A DNA stretch of 64,000 nt from CAXPZW01 sp964221845 (GCA_964221845.1 CAXPZW010000011.1:1-64000), one strand, 5' to 3'; counted from the stretch's first letter, positions 18,400 through 27,870 are shown. The notes: generated by a model from the letters alone, not told the origin. Made by a program: numbers and translations.

Positions 18400-18828
18400 G
18401 TGGCCACCATCGCCGAAATACAAGAGGAAATCACCGAGGAGTTCGCCATGTTCGACAGTTGGATGGACAAGTACGAGCACCTCATCGAACTCGGGAAAGA
18501 GCTGCCGCTGATTGACGCGGAGCACAAAACCGACGACCGCTTGATCAAGGGCTGTCAAAGCCGGGTGTGGCTGCACGCCGCCCCAGCAGGCAACGGCACG
18601 GTGCACTTTACCGCCGATTCAGACGCCATCATCACCAAAGGACTGGTGGCGTTGATGGTCCGCGCATTGAGTGACCAACCCGCCGCCGACATCGCCAACG
18701 CCGACATGGCGTTCTTGGACGAAATCGGGCTGCGTGAGCACCTGAGCCCCACGCGCAGCAATGGTTTGTTGAGCATGGTCAAGCAAATGAAACTGTACGG
18801 ATTGGCCCTGGCGCAAACCGGAGCGTAA
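18400..18828 (+). CDS. sufE: Cysteine desulfuration protein SufE
   Basis: SufE accepts sulfur from SufS on a conserved cysteine and hands it to SufBCD. The 142-residue protein begins at GTG 18400 (MATIAEIQEEITEEFAMFD). It has the sulfur-accepting cysteine in LIKGCQSRVW (about residue 52) and the C-terminal HLSPTRSNGLLSMVKQMK block. The stop overlaps the sufT ATG by one base (TAATG), which indicates coupling. Confidence 0.96.
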   Translation: MATIAEIQEEITEEFAMFDSWMDKYEHLIELGKELPLIDAEHKTDDRLIKGCQSRVWLHAAPAGNGTVHFTADSDAIITKGLVALMVRALSDQPAADIANADMAFLDEIGLREHLSPTRSNGLLSMVKQMKLYGLALAQTGA

Positions 18829-19175
18829 TGGCATTGTTGAAGAACACAGAAACCCTCGCACCTGTGAACAAACGAGAACTGGAAAACCGTGTGATTGAGG
18901 TCATCAAGACCATTTACGATCCCGAAATCCCCGTGGACATTTACGAGCTCGGGCTGATTTATGATGTGAAGGTGAGCGACGAGGCCCACGTGCACATCCT
19001 CATGACCCTCACCTCGCCTTCGTGCCCGGTAGCCGAGTCCCTCCCGCTTGAAGTGGAAGAAAAAGTGGCCGGCACCAAGGACATCAACTCGGCCAAGGTG
19101 GAGATCGTGTTTGATCCCCCTTGGGACAAGTCCATGATGAGCGAGGAAGCCCTGCTCGAACTGGGCTTCATGTAA
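18828..19175 (+). CDS. sufT: SUF-associated MIP18/DUF59 protein (SufT-like)
   Basis: The 115-residue protein belongs to the MIP18/DUF59 family, which helps mature Fe-S proteins. Family blocks are ELENRVIEVIKTIYDPEIPV, DIYELGLIYDV, the cysteine-containing LTSPSCPVAESLP and the C-terminal FDPPWDKSMMSEEALLELG. It is translationally coupled to sufE, so it is very probably part of Suf assembly. Confidence 0.92.
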   Translation: MALLKNTETLAPVNKRELENRVIEVIKTIYDPEIPVDIYELGLIYDVKVSDEAHVHILMTLTSPSCPVAESLPLEVEEKVAGTKDINSAKVEIVFDPPWDKSMMSEEALLELGFM

Positions 19176-19229
19176 GGTTGTCCAACCCGCATCAAACCGG
19201 CATCTTTGCCGCTGAAAATTCCCACTGGC

Positions 19230-20741
19230 ATGTCTGACGTACGCGTCCGTTTTGCGCCCAGCCCCACCGGTCCCTTGCACATGGGCGGGGTGCGCACCGC
19301 ACTTTACAACTACCTGTTCGCCCGCAAGCACGGCGGCACCTTCATCCTCCGCATCGAGGACACCGATCAAACCCGCTTTGTGCCCGGCGCCGAAGCCTAC
19401 ATCGAGGAATCGCTCGCGTGGTTGGGCATTGCCCCAGACGAAAGCGCCTCTGCAGGCGGCAATTTTGGCCCTTACCGCCAAAGCGAACGTAAAGAGCGCT
19501 ACCGCGGTTTTGCTGACACTCTGGTGATCAAAGGACATGCCTACATCGCCTTTGACAGCCCCGAGGCCATTGACGCCAAGCGCACCGCCAACGAACAAGG
19601 CGGACTGCCCCCGTGGCAATACGACCACACCACCCGTGGTGAGATGGAGAACTCGCTCAGCCTGAGCGAAGAGGAAGTGCAAACCCGCATGGACCGCGGA
19701 GATGCGTACGTGATCCGCTTCAAGATTCCCGCCGATCGTGAGGTGACCTTCACTGATATGGTACGCGGCGAAGTGACCTACCCCACCAAAGTGTTGGACG
19801 ACAAAGTGCTGTTCAAGTCTGACGGCATGCCTACCTACCACCTGGCCAACGTGGTGGACGACCACGAAATGGCCATCTCCCACGTGATCCGTGGCGAGGA
19901 GTGGTTGCCATCGGCTCCGTTGCACGTGCTGCTGTATGAGGCCTTTGGTTGGGACCGCCCCACGTTTGCCCACCTTCCGCTCATCCTGAAGCCTTCGGGC
20001 CCTGGCAAGCTGAGCAAACGTGACGGTGACAAGTTTGGGTTCCCGGTGTTTCCCTTGGAATGGACCGACCCCAAAACCGGTGATCTGTCCCGCGGGTTCC
20101 GCGAAGACGGCTACTTGCCATCGGCCTTTTTGAACATGCTGCTGATGCTCGGCTGGAACCCCGGCGACGAGCGCGAGCTGTTTACCCTCGAAGAAATGAC
20201 CGCCGCCTTTGGCATCGACCGCGTGCAAAAAGCAGGCGCGCGTTTTTCGCCCGACAAGGCCAAGTGGTTCAACGAACAATACCTGCGTGCCCTCACCCCT
20301 GAAGCCTTGGCTGGTGCCGTGGCTCCCTGGACCGAAGGACGCGGTTTGACCCCAGAGCAAGTCCTGGGCGCCTGTGCCTTGATGGCCGAGCGCTCCACCC
20401 TGCTGCCCGACCTGCTCGGCGCCGCTTACCTCTTTGCTCCCCCCGCCACCTACGACGAAAAGACCGTCCGCAAAAAGTGGAAAGAGCACTCCCCCGGCAT
20501 CGTGGCCGATCTGCGTGCGCGCTTTGCCGCATTGGACGCGTTTGACGAGGCCTCAGTAGATGCCGCCTTCAAGGGCTACATGGAAGAAAAAGAACTCGGC
20601 TTTGGCCAAGTGGGACCGGCCCTGCGTTTGGTGCTCACCGGCTTGGGTGGTGGTCCTTCCATTCCAGCGATTGCAGCCTTTTTGGGCCGCGAAGAGGTGC
20701 TGGCTCGCATGGACGCCGGACTCCAAAACTTGGGTGCGTAA
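19230..20741 (+). CDS. gltX: Glutamyl-tRNA synthetase
   Basis: This enzyme charges tRNA-Glu with glutamate. The 503-residue class I synthetase shows the HIGH-type motif in APSPTGPLHMGGVR, the KMSKS-type motif KLSKRDGD, and the family block FILRIEDTDQTRFV. I chose the ATG at 19230 (MSDVRVRFAPSP). A box-like CATCTTTG at 19201-19208 lies upstream, which argues against starting at the TTG inside it. Its stop overlaps the folB ATG by one base. Confidence 0.97.
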   Translation: MSDVRVRFAPSPTGPLHMGGVRTALYNYLFARKHGGTFILRIEDTDQTRFVPGAEAYIEESLAWLGIAPDESASAGGNFGPYRQSERKERYRGFADTLVIKGHAYIAFDSPEAIDAKRTANEQGGLPPWQYDHTTRGEMENSLSLSEEEVQTRMDRGDAYVIRFKIPADREVTFTDMVRGEVTYPTKVLDDKVLFKSDGMPTYHLANVVDDHEMAISHVIRGEEWLPSAPLHVLLYEAFGWDRPTFAHLPLILKPSGPGKLSKRDGDKFGFPVFPLEWTDPKTGDLSRGFREDGYLPSAFLNMLLMLGWNPGDERELFTLEEMTAAFGIDRVQKAGARFSPDKAKWFNEQYLRALTPEALAGAVAPWTEGRGLTPEQVLGACALMAERSTLLPDLLGAAYLFAPPATYDEKTVRKKWKEHSPGIVADLRARFAALDAFDEASVDAAFKGYMEEKELGFGQVGPALRLVLTGLGGGPSIPAIAAFLGREEVLARMDAGLQNLGA

Positions 20742-21091
20742 TGGGCGTGGTGAACGTAGCGGGCATCCGCACTTACGCCTACCACGGCTGCATGCCGGAA
20801 GAGGCGGCCATAGGCACCTGGTTTGAGACCCACGTGGCCATCACCGCAGACCTTTCTGACGCGGCTGAGAACGACAAGCTCTCGCAAACCGTCGACTACG
20901 TAGTGGTAGGGCAAATCGTCAAGGAGGAAATGGCACTTCGCGCGGCGTTGATTGAAAACGTGGCGCACCGCATCATCGAACGCTGCAAAGCAGAATGGGC
21001 CTTTGCCACCCACGTCAAAGTGGAGGTGCGCAAGTTCAATGCGCCCATGAACGCGGAAGTGGGCTACGTTTCTGTGGTGCTCGAGGGTTAG
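20741..21091 (+). CDS. folB: Dihydroneopterin aldolase FolB
   Basis: FolB converts dihydroneopterin to hydroxymethyl-dihydropterin in folate synthesis. The 116-residue length is normal. Typical segments are the N-terminal VAGIRTYAYHGCMPEEA, the DKLSQTVDYVVV block with the active-site tyrosine, LIENVAHRIIERC, and the C-terminal VEVRKFNAPMNAEVGYVSV. It is coupled to gltX through TAATG and ends tail to tail with the next gene; the two stop codons overlap by 4 bp. Confidence 0.93.
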   Translation: MGVVNVAGIRTYAYHGCMPEEAAIGTWFETHVAITADLSDAAENDKLSQTVDYVVVGQIVKEEMALRAALIENVAHRIIERCKAEWAFATHVKVEVRKFNAPMNAEVGYVSVVLEG

Positions 21092-22485
21092 TCCCGGCGC
21101 AGCACCACTTTCTCCACCGCAATCACTTCTTGACCGTCCAAAATCTGGACGACGTACACCCCCTGGGGCGCTCCAGTGCTTTCCAACCGGAAGGCTTCGC
21201 CGTTGGGCAAGGCTTGCTCGGCCCACACCTGGCCGGTGAGGTCCTGCACCATCACGGTGGCCTTATCGGTGAAGTACTGCTTGACGCGCACCCGGCCGTC
21301 GGGTTCCTGTTGGATGGCGGCAAATGGCGCTTGGGCCCACGTCTCTGCCGATGTGTACGAGGACTGCACGTCTGGGCGGTACAGGCGAATCAACTTGTCG
21401 TCGTTGGGGCGCTTGGCGGCGCCGGCCACAATTTCCATGTTAGAGGTGCACAGCAGCAGGCTGCCGTCAGGCAATTCAATCACATCGCGCAAGCGGCCAA
21501 ACTGCTTGGCAAACAACGGCTGGGATTGCCACTCGCCGCCGTAGTTGGCATTGGGGTTCACCTGCAGCAACGCTTGGCTTTTGAGGGTGCTCACCAAGAT
21601 GTTGCCGCGCAGCGGATTGTCTGGGTGCTGGCAGTAGCTCATGCCGGCCACCGCCACCGTGGGGTTCCACACGAGCAGCGGCTCGCGCACGTTGAGCGAA
21701 TCGCAGATGTGCTGTTTTTCGGACGTATCGCACGCGCCCAGCACCAACGGCCAGCCGTAGTTGCGGAAGCGCTCCACCACGTTGAGTTCATCGTCGGTAT
21801 CGGGGCCGTGTTCGGAGATGTAGAGCTGGCCGCCGGGACCAAAGCACATGCCTTGCGAATTGCGGTGGCCGATGGTCCACACTGGGTTGTCAGCGATGGG
21901 GTTGCCGGGGTAGGCACCGCCGTTTTCGTCCATGCGTAGCACCTTGCCGTTGACGTGGGTGGTGTCTTGCGGGAATTCATCGCGGGTGTAGGCATCGCCG
22001 ATGGTCATGAACAAGGCGCCCTCTTCGTCCCACACCAAGCGGCTGCCGTTGTGGGAAGTGTTGGCTTTGAACTTACGGAGCTCTTGGCGGTCTTCCAGGG
22101 CACCGTCATGGTAGGTGTAGCGGACGAGCTTGCTGTCGTATTTGGCGTAGCAGTAGTGCACGTACACCCACCCGTTCTGGTCAAAATTCGGGTGGAGGGT
22201 AAGGCTGTGCATGCCGCTGTTCTCCTGGGTCTCGTAGGTCTCTTCTTCCCAATGAACCAGGGTACGTTTGCCGGTGTGCAGATCTACCGTAGAGATGCTA
22301 CCGTCGCGTTCGGTCATCCATACCGTGTGGCCGTCGGGGGCCAATTCCAAGTCCCAAGGCACGCGCAGGTCAAAGGCCACCACCTCGGCAGTAAACATGT
22401 CCTCAATTTGCGCTGGAGTGCGGGTGATCTGAGCGGTGCTTGACTGGGCCAGCAGCGCCAACAGGGCAACGACTGCGTACTTCAT
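21088..22485 (-). CDS. PQQ-dependent sugar dehydrogenase-like (GSDH) protein with T9SS sorting domain
   Basis: The 465-residue protein has a signal peptide (MKYAVVALLALLAQSSTAQ) and a glucose/sorbosone dehydrogenase beta-propeller. Key segments are VPWDLELAPDGHTVWMTERD, GMHSLTLHPNF, HNGSRLVWDEEGALFMTIGD, GHRNSQGMCFGPGGQLYISE and EHGPDTDDELN. Members related to aldose sugar dehydrogenase oxidise sugars with PQQ in the periplasm or outside the cell. The C-terminal 70 residues (MVQDLTGQVWAEQAL to EKVVLRRD) resemble a type A T9SS sorting domain, so export across the outer membrane is likely. The start directly abuts the stop of the upstream CoA-transferase gene. Substrate unknown. Confidence 0.87.
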   Translation of the reverse strand: MKYAVVALLALLAQSSTAQITRTPAQIEDMFTAEVVAFDLRVPWDLELAPDGHTVWMTERDGSISTVDLHTGKRTLVHWEEETYETQENSGMHSLTLHPNFDQNGWVYVHYCYAKYDSKLVRYTYHDGALEDRQELRKFKANTSHNGSRLVWDEEGALFMTIGDAYTRDEFPQDTTHVNGKVLRMDENGGAYPGNPIADNPVWTIGHRNSQGMCFGPGGQLYISEHGPDTDDELNVVERFRNYGWPLVLGACDTSEKQHICDSLNVREPLLVWNPTVAVAGMSYCQHPDNPLRGNILVSTLKSQALLQVNPNANYGGEWQSQPLFAKQFGRLRDVIELPDGSLLLCTSNMEIVAGAAKRPNDDKLIRLYRPDVQSSYTSAETWAQAPFAAIQQEPDGRVRVKQYFTDKATVMVQDLTGQVWAEQALPNGEAFRLESTGAPQGVYVVQILDGQEVIAVEKVVLRRD

Positions 22486-23139
22486 TTATAACTGCATTTC
22501 GGGCACTTCGGCCGGCACCACGAGTTCGCCTTCGGTGGCGTTGCGGATGTCGTCGACGGTGACCCCTGGGGCGCGTTCCAACAGGTGGAATGCGCCGTCT
22601 TTGATTTCGATGGTGGCCAGGTTGGTCACCACTTTCTTCACGCAGCCCACTCCTGTGAGCGGCAAGGTGCAATCGGCCAACAACTTGGACTCGCCGCGTT
22701 TGTTGGTGTGCATCATAGCCACGATGATGTTTTCGGCAGAGGCTACCAAATCCATGGCGCCGCCCATGCCCTTGACCATGCGTCCGGGAATCTTCCAGTT
22801 GGCGATGTCCCCGTTTTGGCTGACCTCCATGGCGCCGAGCACGGTGAGCTGCACGTGGCGCCCACGGATCATTGCAAAGCTGGTGGCCGAGTCAAAAAAC
22901 GTGGCCCCAGGCAGGGTGGTGATGGTTTGCTTTCCGGCGTTGATCAAGTCGGCGTCCTCGTCGCCTTCAAAAGGGAAGGGGCCCATGCCCAGCACGCCGT
23001 TTTCACTTTGGAATTCGACGGCAATGCCTTCGGGAATATAGTTGGCCACCAAGGTGGGGATGCCAATGCCTAGGTTCACGTAGAAACCGTCCCGGAGCTC
23101 TTGTGCGATGCGTCTCGCGATGCCTTGTTTATCCAGCAT
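22486..23139 (-). CDS. scoB: 3-oxoacid CoA-transferase subunit B
   Basis: The beta subunit of a family I CoA-transferase, which moves CoA between succinyl-CoA and acetoacetate or similar acids. The 217-residue protein has the catalytic glutamate block QSENGVLGMGPFP, the N-terminal YVNLGIGIPTLVANY and the MVKGMGGAMDLV block. It lies 19 nt downstream of the A subunit on the same strand. Confidence 0.94.
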   Translation of the reverse strand: MLDKQGIARRIAQELRDGFYVNLGIGIPTLVANYIPEGIAVEFQSENGVLGMGPFPFEGDEDADLINAGKQTITTLPGATFFDSATSFAMIRGRHVQLTVLGAMEVSQNGDIANWKIPGRMVKGMGGAMDLVASAENIIVAMMHTNKRGESKLLADCTLPLTGVGCVKKVVTNLATIEIKDGAFHLLERAPGVTVDDIRNATEGELVVPAEVPEMQL

Positions 23140-23158
23140 AATTCACGTTTTGGGGCGG

Positions 23159-23863
23159 TCAACTGCGGGGGCGTACCGTGCGTTGTTCGATGCGTTTTTC
23201 GTAGCCACTCCCTTGGAAAATGCGCTGGACAAAAATGCCCGGGGTGTGGATCTGGTTGGGGTCCAGCTCGCCGAGGGGCACCAGCTCTTCCACCTCAGCG
23301 ATGGTGATGGTGCCGGCCATGGACATCATGGGGTTGAAGTTGCGCGCGGTGCCTTTGAAAATCAGGTTACCGGCCTCGTCTCCTTTCCAGGCCTTGACGA
23401 TGGCGTAGTCTGCGGTCAGGGCGGTTTCAAGGATGTGCGGCTTGCCGTTGAACTCGCGGACCTCTTTGCCTTCGCCTACTTCGGTGCCGTATCCGGCAGG
23501 GGTGAAGAACGCGGGGATGCCCGCACCGCCTGCACGGCAGCGCTCGGCCAGCGAGCCTTGGGGAATCAGGTCCACTTCCAACTCACCCGAGAGCATTTGG
23601 CGCTCGAACTCATCGTTTTCACCCACATAGGAGCTGATCATTTTCTTGATTTGGCGCTGCTGCAACAGCAGGCCCAGTCCGAAGTCGTCGACCCCGGCAT
23701 TATTGGAGATGCAGGTCAGGTTGTTGACCCCCATCTTCACCAATTCGGCGATGGAATTTTCCGGGATGCCACAGAGGCCAAAGCCGCCGAGCATCAGGGT
23801 CATTCCGCTTTGAATGCCTCGGCACGCCTCTTCAGGGCCAGACACCACTTTCAAAATGGCCAT
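23159..23863 (-). CDS. scoA: 3-oxoacid CoA-transferase subunit A
   Basis: The alpha subunit of the same enzyme. The 234 residues contain the glycine-rich MLGGFGLCGIPENSI, LTCISNNAGVDDFGLG, and GIPAFFTPAGYGTEVGEGKE typical of ScoA/AtoD proteins. It forms a two-gene unit with scoB and starts 11 nt after the stop of the PBP1A gene, so the set may be one transcript. It serves ketone-body or branched-chain acid catabolism. Confidence 0.94.
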   Translation of the reverse strand: MAILKVVSGPEEACRGIQSGMTLMLGGFGLCGIPENSIAELVKMGVNNLTCISNNAGVDDFGLGLLLQQRQIKKMISSYVGENDEFERQMLSGELEVDLIPQGSLAERCRAGGAGIPAFFTPAGYGTEVGEGKEVREFNGKPHILETALTADYAIVKAWKGDEAGNLIFKGTARNFNPMMSMAGTITIAEVEELVPLGELDPNQIHTPGIFVQRIFQGSGYEKRIEQRTVRPRS

Positions 23864-23874
23864 GAGCAGGGAGT

Positions 23875-26385
23875 TTAATCGAAGATGCCCTCTTCGGACT
23901 CTTCGGCGGGAAGGTCGTCAAAATTTGTGGATTCAATGCCCTCGTTGTACAGGGTGCAATCCATCTCTGGCGGGTAGCCGGCGCCTTCGGGAAGTTGGAA
24001 ATCCAGTTGCTGGAAACCGTAGGATTTGTCGTCCACCACCTTGTTCATGTAGAACCCGAAAATGGGCAGTCCGGTGTTGGCACCCTGGCCCAGCGAAGTG
24101 GTGCTGAAGCGCACCGAGGGGTCTTGTGCACCCACCCATACACCAGTAACCAGCTCAGGGGTGAGGCCCATAAACCAACCGTCGGTGTTGTTCTGGGTGG
24201 TGCCGGTTTTGCCGGCCATCGGGATCTTCAGGTTGTCGTACTTGCGGCGGGCAATGTCCATACGCAGGCGTACGCCGGTACCCGAACGCTTGCCGCGCTC
24301 CCGGCTGTAAGCGCCGTCCACCACACCCTTCATCATCTCCAGGGTGGTGTAGGCGATGTCTGGACGCAACGCCTCATGCGGGTTGGGGTCGGCCTCGTAT
24401 ATCACGTCGCCGTTTTTGTCCTCGATGCGCAGGATAAAGGTGGGCTCCACGTACATGCCGTAGTTGGCCAAAGTGGCATTGGCCACAGTCATTTCATACA
24501 GGCTCAACTCGGCCACGCCCAAGGCAATCGAAGGCACATTTGGGATCTTGGAAGTGATCCCCATTTTATGCGCCAAGTCAATCACTGGGCTGGGCCCCAA
24601 ATCCTTCATCAGGCGGGCGGTCAAGGTGTTGACCGAGTTGGCCAAGCCGTACTTGAGGGTCATCATGTCCCCGTACTTGAAGTCCGAGTTTTCGGGACAC
24701 CATGGGGGTTGGTCGCCAGGCAAGTCGATGCAGACTTTTTGGTTGGGTAGCTCCTTGCAAGGTTGGTACTTGTCGCCGCGCGCCTCGAGGGCCTTGGCGT
24801 AAACAAACGGCTTGAAGGTCGAACCCACTTGACGGCGTGACTGGTACACGTTGTCGTACTGGAATTGCTTGTAGTTGATGCCACCGACCCAAGCCTTGAT
24901 GTGGCCCGTGCTGGGCTCAATGCTGAGCAGCCCGGCGTGCAAAAAGGCCTTGTGGTACTTGATGGAATCGATGGGGCTCATGACCGTGTCGATCATACCG
25001 GTGTGGCTGAACACCCGTGTAGGAGTAGGCGTGTCAAACACCTTGTTGATCTCGTCCTCGGACAATTGATCCCAACTGTGCCCACAACCGCCGTCTTCGG
25101 CCGAGCAATAGAAGAGCTTGCGCCCGTCTTCGGTGGTTTTGCGGATGTAGAAGGCCGGGCGTTTGCAATTGGGACACAGGTTCCCGGTCAGCATCTTGTA
25201 GCGCTCGCTGCCCTTGACCGCTTGGGTCATGATGCGTTCGCGGTCTTTGTCTTTGATGCCGTTGTAGAAGGGGTAGTTCTTCTCTTTGCGGCGCTTGAGG
25301 TTCTTTTCGAAATCTTCCTGCAGTTCACCTGCGAGGTGTTGTTGTACGGCGTACTCTGCGTACTCCTGCAAGCGCGAATCCAGGGTGGTGTAGACCTTGA
25401 GGCCGTCGCCGTAGATGTCGTACTTCTCGCCGTTCTTCTTGCGCGGGATGACCCAGTTGCCGTCTTCATCTTTCTCCTCCAACAGCTTCTTGAGCTCGGC
25501 ACGCAACACCTCGCGGAAGTAAGGTGCGGGACCCTCGTCGTGAGACACACGCTGGAAATCCAGGGTAATGGGCAGCTGGCGCAGCGAGTCGTAATCGGCC
25601 TGGGCCAAGTAGCCGTACTTGACCATTTGCCCCATCACCACCTCACGCCGTTGCAAGGCGCGTTCAGGGAATTTCTTGGGGTTGTACAGCGATGGGTTCT
25701 TCAACATGCCCACCAGCATGGCCGACTCTTGCAGATTCAGCGAGTCCACTGGTTTGTTGAAGTATACGCCAGCAGCACTCTTAATGCCTACCGCTTGATA
25801 CAGGAAATCCACCCGGTTGAGGTACAGGGTGATGATCTCGTTTTTGGTGTACTGCTTCTCCAAACGGGTGGCAATGATCCACTCACGCGGCTTTTGAAGC
25901 GCGGCGCGCTCAAGCTTGGAGATGTTTTCGAAATCGCCGGTGAACAGCAGCTTGGCGAGCTGTTGGGAGATGGTACTTCCCCCTCCGCCTTTGCCCATTT
26001 TGGCAATGGCACGGGCAAGTCCACGGAAATCAATGCCTGAGTGTTCACGGTAACGGGCGTCCTCGGTGGCAATGAGGGCCTCCACCAAGTGCGGTGGCAA
26101 GTTCTCGAACTTGATGTCCGAGCGGTTCTCTTTGTAGTAGCGGCCGATGACTTTGTCGTCGGCGGTGATCACCTCGGTGGCCAGGTTGGTTTTGGGGTTG
26201 GCCAACTCCTCTGTGTTGGGCAGCGCGCCAAAACGGGCAATCAACAGCAGCGCAGTCAGCGCCAACACGGGCATGCAGGCAAACACCCAAAACAAGCGCA
26301 CCCACTTTTTGTGGGACGGAGCTGCCTTTTTGGTGTTCTTCTTTTTGCCGGTTGCTGCCGGCTTGCGGGTGGGTTTCTTGGCCAT
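23875..26385 (-). CDS. Penicillin-binding protein 1A, bifunctional, with zinc-ribbon-like insert
   Basis: This class A PBP polymerises and cross-links peptidoglycan at the inner membrane. The 836-residue protein has a lysine-rich cytoplasmic tail and one membrane helix at about 28-51. The glycosyltransferase domain (GT51) has its catalytic glutamate in ATEDARYREHSG (about E108) and GGSTISQQLAKLL. The transpeptidase domain shows the SxxK serine in VGSTFKPF (about 521), the SxN motif in ANSVNTL and the KTG motif in AGKTGTTQ (about 726). Unusually, about 403-437 hold CPNCKRPAFY and YCSAEDGGCGHSW, a four-cysteine zinc-ribbon-like insert between the two catalytic domains. The C terminus is acidic. 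Confidence 0.95.
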   Translation of the reverse strand: MAKKPTRKPAATGKKKNTKKAAPSHKKWVRLFWVFACMPVLALTALLLIARFGALPNTEELANPKTNLATEVITADDKVIGRYYKENRSDIKFENLPPHLVEALIATEDARYREHSGIDFRGLARAIAKMGKGGGGSTISQQLAKLLFTGDFENISKLERAALQKPREWIIATRLEKQYTKNEIITLYLNRVDFLYQAVGIKSAAGVYFNKPVDSLNLQESAMLVGMLKNPSLYNPKKFPERALQRREVVMGQMVKYGYLAQADYDSLRQLPITLDFQRVSHDEGPAPYFREVLRAELKKLLEEKDEDGNWVIPRKKNGEKYDIYGDGLKVYTTLDSRLQEYAEYAVQQHLAGELQEDFEKNLKRRKEKNYPFYNGIKDKDRERIMTQAVKGSERYKMLTGNLCPNCKRPAFYIRKTTEDGRKLFYCSAEDGGCGHSWDQLSEDEINKVFDTPTPTRVFSHTGMIDTVMSPIDSIKYHKAFLHAGLLSIEPSTGHIKAWVGGINYKQFQYDNVYQSRRQVGSTFKPFVYAKALEARGDKYQPCKELPNQKVCIDLPGDQPPWCPENSDFKYGDMMTLKYGLANSVNTLTARLMKDLGPSPVIDLAHKMGITSKIPNVPSIALGVAELSLYEMTVANATLANYGMYVEPTFILRIEDKNGDVIYEADPNPHEALRPDIAYTTLEMMKGVVDGAYSRERGKRSGTGVRLRMDIARRKYDNLKIPMAGKTGTTQNNTDGWFMGLTPELVTGVWVGAQDPSVRFSTTSLGQGANTGLPIFGFYMNKVVDDKSYGFQQLDFQLPEGAGYPPEMDCTLYNEGIESTNFDDLPAEESEEGIFD

Positions 26386-26577
26386 GTACAGGAATTCCTA
26401 GCACAAAGGTAACGTCCTCACTGCCCATGGCGTGTGGCGTTCACAGATTCTTTGAACAGGCGTGCGGGGTTTTGGAGGAAGTGTTGAGGCGCTGCTTAAA
26501 GCTCCCCTCGTCTTTTTGCTTTTTCTCGCCTGCGATAGCCCGGGTGTAGATACCCCTTCCGATGTTGACCGTGCGCT

Positions 26578-27531
26578 TTACTTGTACGACTGGATCTTCG
26601 CTAAACGCAATGAGTCCTTCTGCGCAGCGGTCCAATCGCGGCTGCCTTCATAAATGCCTTTGGACTCCCAGTCGCCGTACATGGCGTTGGGCAGGACGAT
26701 GAACCTGTCGCCAAACTCCGCTTCTAGGGACGCGGCAAACTGGCCGCGCACCTCGGTGGATTGGCCGTCAAATTCCTGCGAAAAATCGGAGAGGTTGTCG
26801 CCCAGGTAAAGCACCACTTCGTAGTCGGTCAACACGCGGTTGCGGCGGGCTTGCTTTTCGCTGGTGTCGGTTTTGAGGAAGACGTGATCGGCATCGGCAT
26901 TGGGGAAGGCGTGTTGTTGCAGGTTGGCCACGGTCTCCTCCAGTTGGTTGTCGTAGCGGTTGGAGATGTAGAAGACCTCTACCCCAAGCGAATCGGCCAG
27001 GTTGAAAAAGTCCACGGCACCGGGCAACGGCTTTGCGGTCTGCTGCATGCCCCATTCCTTCCAATCTTCTTTGGTGAACTCCACGTCTTCCAAAATCTGC
27101 ATGGCGTTGTAGGGGCTGTTGTCCAGCGCAGTCTCGTCGATGTCGGTGATGACCGCAAGGGGTTTACCCGAAGTTGAACCCGCCTGCGCCACACGTTCGG
27201 CTGCCACGTTGAACGCTTGGTAGCACAAGGCCTTGTACTCTGCCGCGTGCTGTTGGAAGAGGACTGCAGACACGTTGTATTCCCGCTTGGGTTTGGTGTG
27301 GGATTCGGTAGGGGTGTTTGCGTCTGGTTCGCCACTTGCGTGGTCGCTCTCCTCTTCTTGGAACATGCCCCAAAGACCGGCGGCCAACAAGACTACCACG
27401 CCCACCATGAGCAGGCCAATGGCGCGCAACGAACCCGGATGAGGCTCGGCTTTTTTCTGTTCGAGGGTGCGCAAATGGGCCGCCAGCATGGCAAGCAAGA
27501 AGGCGACGGCCAACACGAGGTAGGTCAGCAT
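26578..27531 (-). CDS. HAD acid phosphatase, lipoprotein e(P4)/5'-nucleotidase type, membrane-anchored
   Basis: The 317-residue product has the class C acid phosphatase HAD motifs: DIDETALDNSPYN at about residue 130, YISNRYDNQ, and LYLGDNLSDFSQ. It ends FIVLPNAMYGDWESKGIY as in the e(P4) family, whose members dephosphorylate nucleotides or nicotinamide mononucleotide outside the inner membrane. Family members are usually lipoproteins. This one instead starts with two predicted membrane helices (MLTYLVLAVAFLLAMLAAH and IGLLMVGVVVLLAAGLWGMF) and has no lipobox cysteine. I chose the ATG at 27531; a longer frame to 27600 exists. Confidence 0.85.
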   Translation of the reverse strand: MLTYLVLAVAFLLAMLAAHLRTLEQKKAEPHPGSLRAIGLLMVGVVVLLAAGLWGMFQEEESDHASGEPDANTPTESHTKPKREYNVSAVLFQQHAAEYKALCYQAFNVAAERVAQAGSTSGKPLAVITDIDETALDNSPYNAMQILEDVEFTKEDWKEWGMQQTAKPLPGAVDFFNLADSLGVEVFYISNRYDNQLEETVANLQQHAFPNADADHVFLKTDTSEKQARRNRVLTDYEVVLYLGDNLSDFSQEFDGQSTEVRGQFAASLEAEFGDRFIVLPNAMYGDWESKGIYEGSRDWTAAQKDSLRLAKIQSYK

Positions 27532-27754
27532 GGGTGCGGGGTTAAGTGCAAGAATGGAATGTACGATTGCCGGTGCAATCAACTCCAAAGCTAGGAGCAA
27601 GGAGCATTGTTTGCGAAGCAGGCCCCCGGTTTTTCACCCCAAGCGCGTATGGAAAACCTACAACCCACCATCCCGCCCGACCGTGCACCAGCCATCTTGC
27701 ATTCTGCATTTTGAATTCCGCCCAAACACAACACCCCCTTCCACCAACCCCTTC

Positions 27755-27788
27755 CACTTGCACTTGCACTTGCACTTGCACTTGCACT
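27755..27788 (+). repeat. CACTTG hexanucleotide tandem repeat, 5.7 units
   Basis: Five perfect CACTTG units plus a partial CACT run without a mismatch. The array lies 114 bp upstream of the rseP ATG. A perfect short tandem array like this can change copy number by slippage. Any effect on expression is inference. Confidence 0.9.
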
Positions 27789-27870
27789 AACCTCTCCCCT
27801 ATTTGCCTTCCTTAACACCCCCAACTCCACAAACCCCACCCCGCTTTCCTCCCGCCCCACTGCAATGCCG

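Noticed and set aside
26462..26653. Small plus-strand frame beginning MRGFGG with a lipobox-like LLFLAC
   Set aside because: Its second half lies over the antisense of the acid phosphatase gene, there is no promoter box, and no family resemblance.
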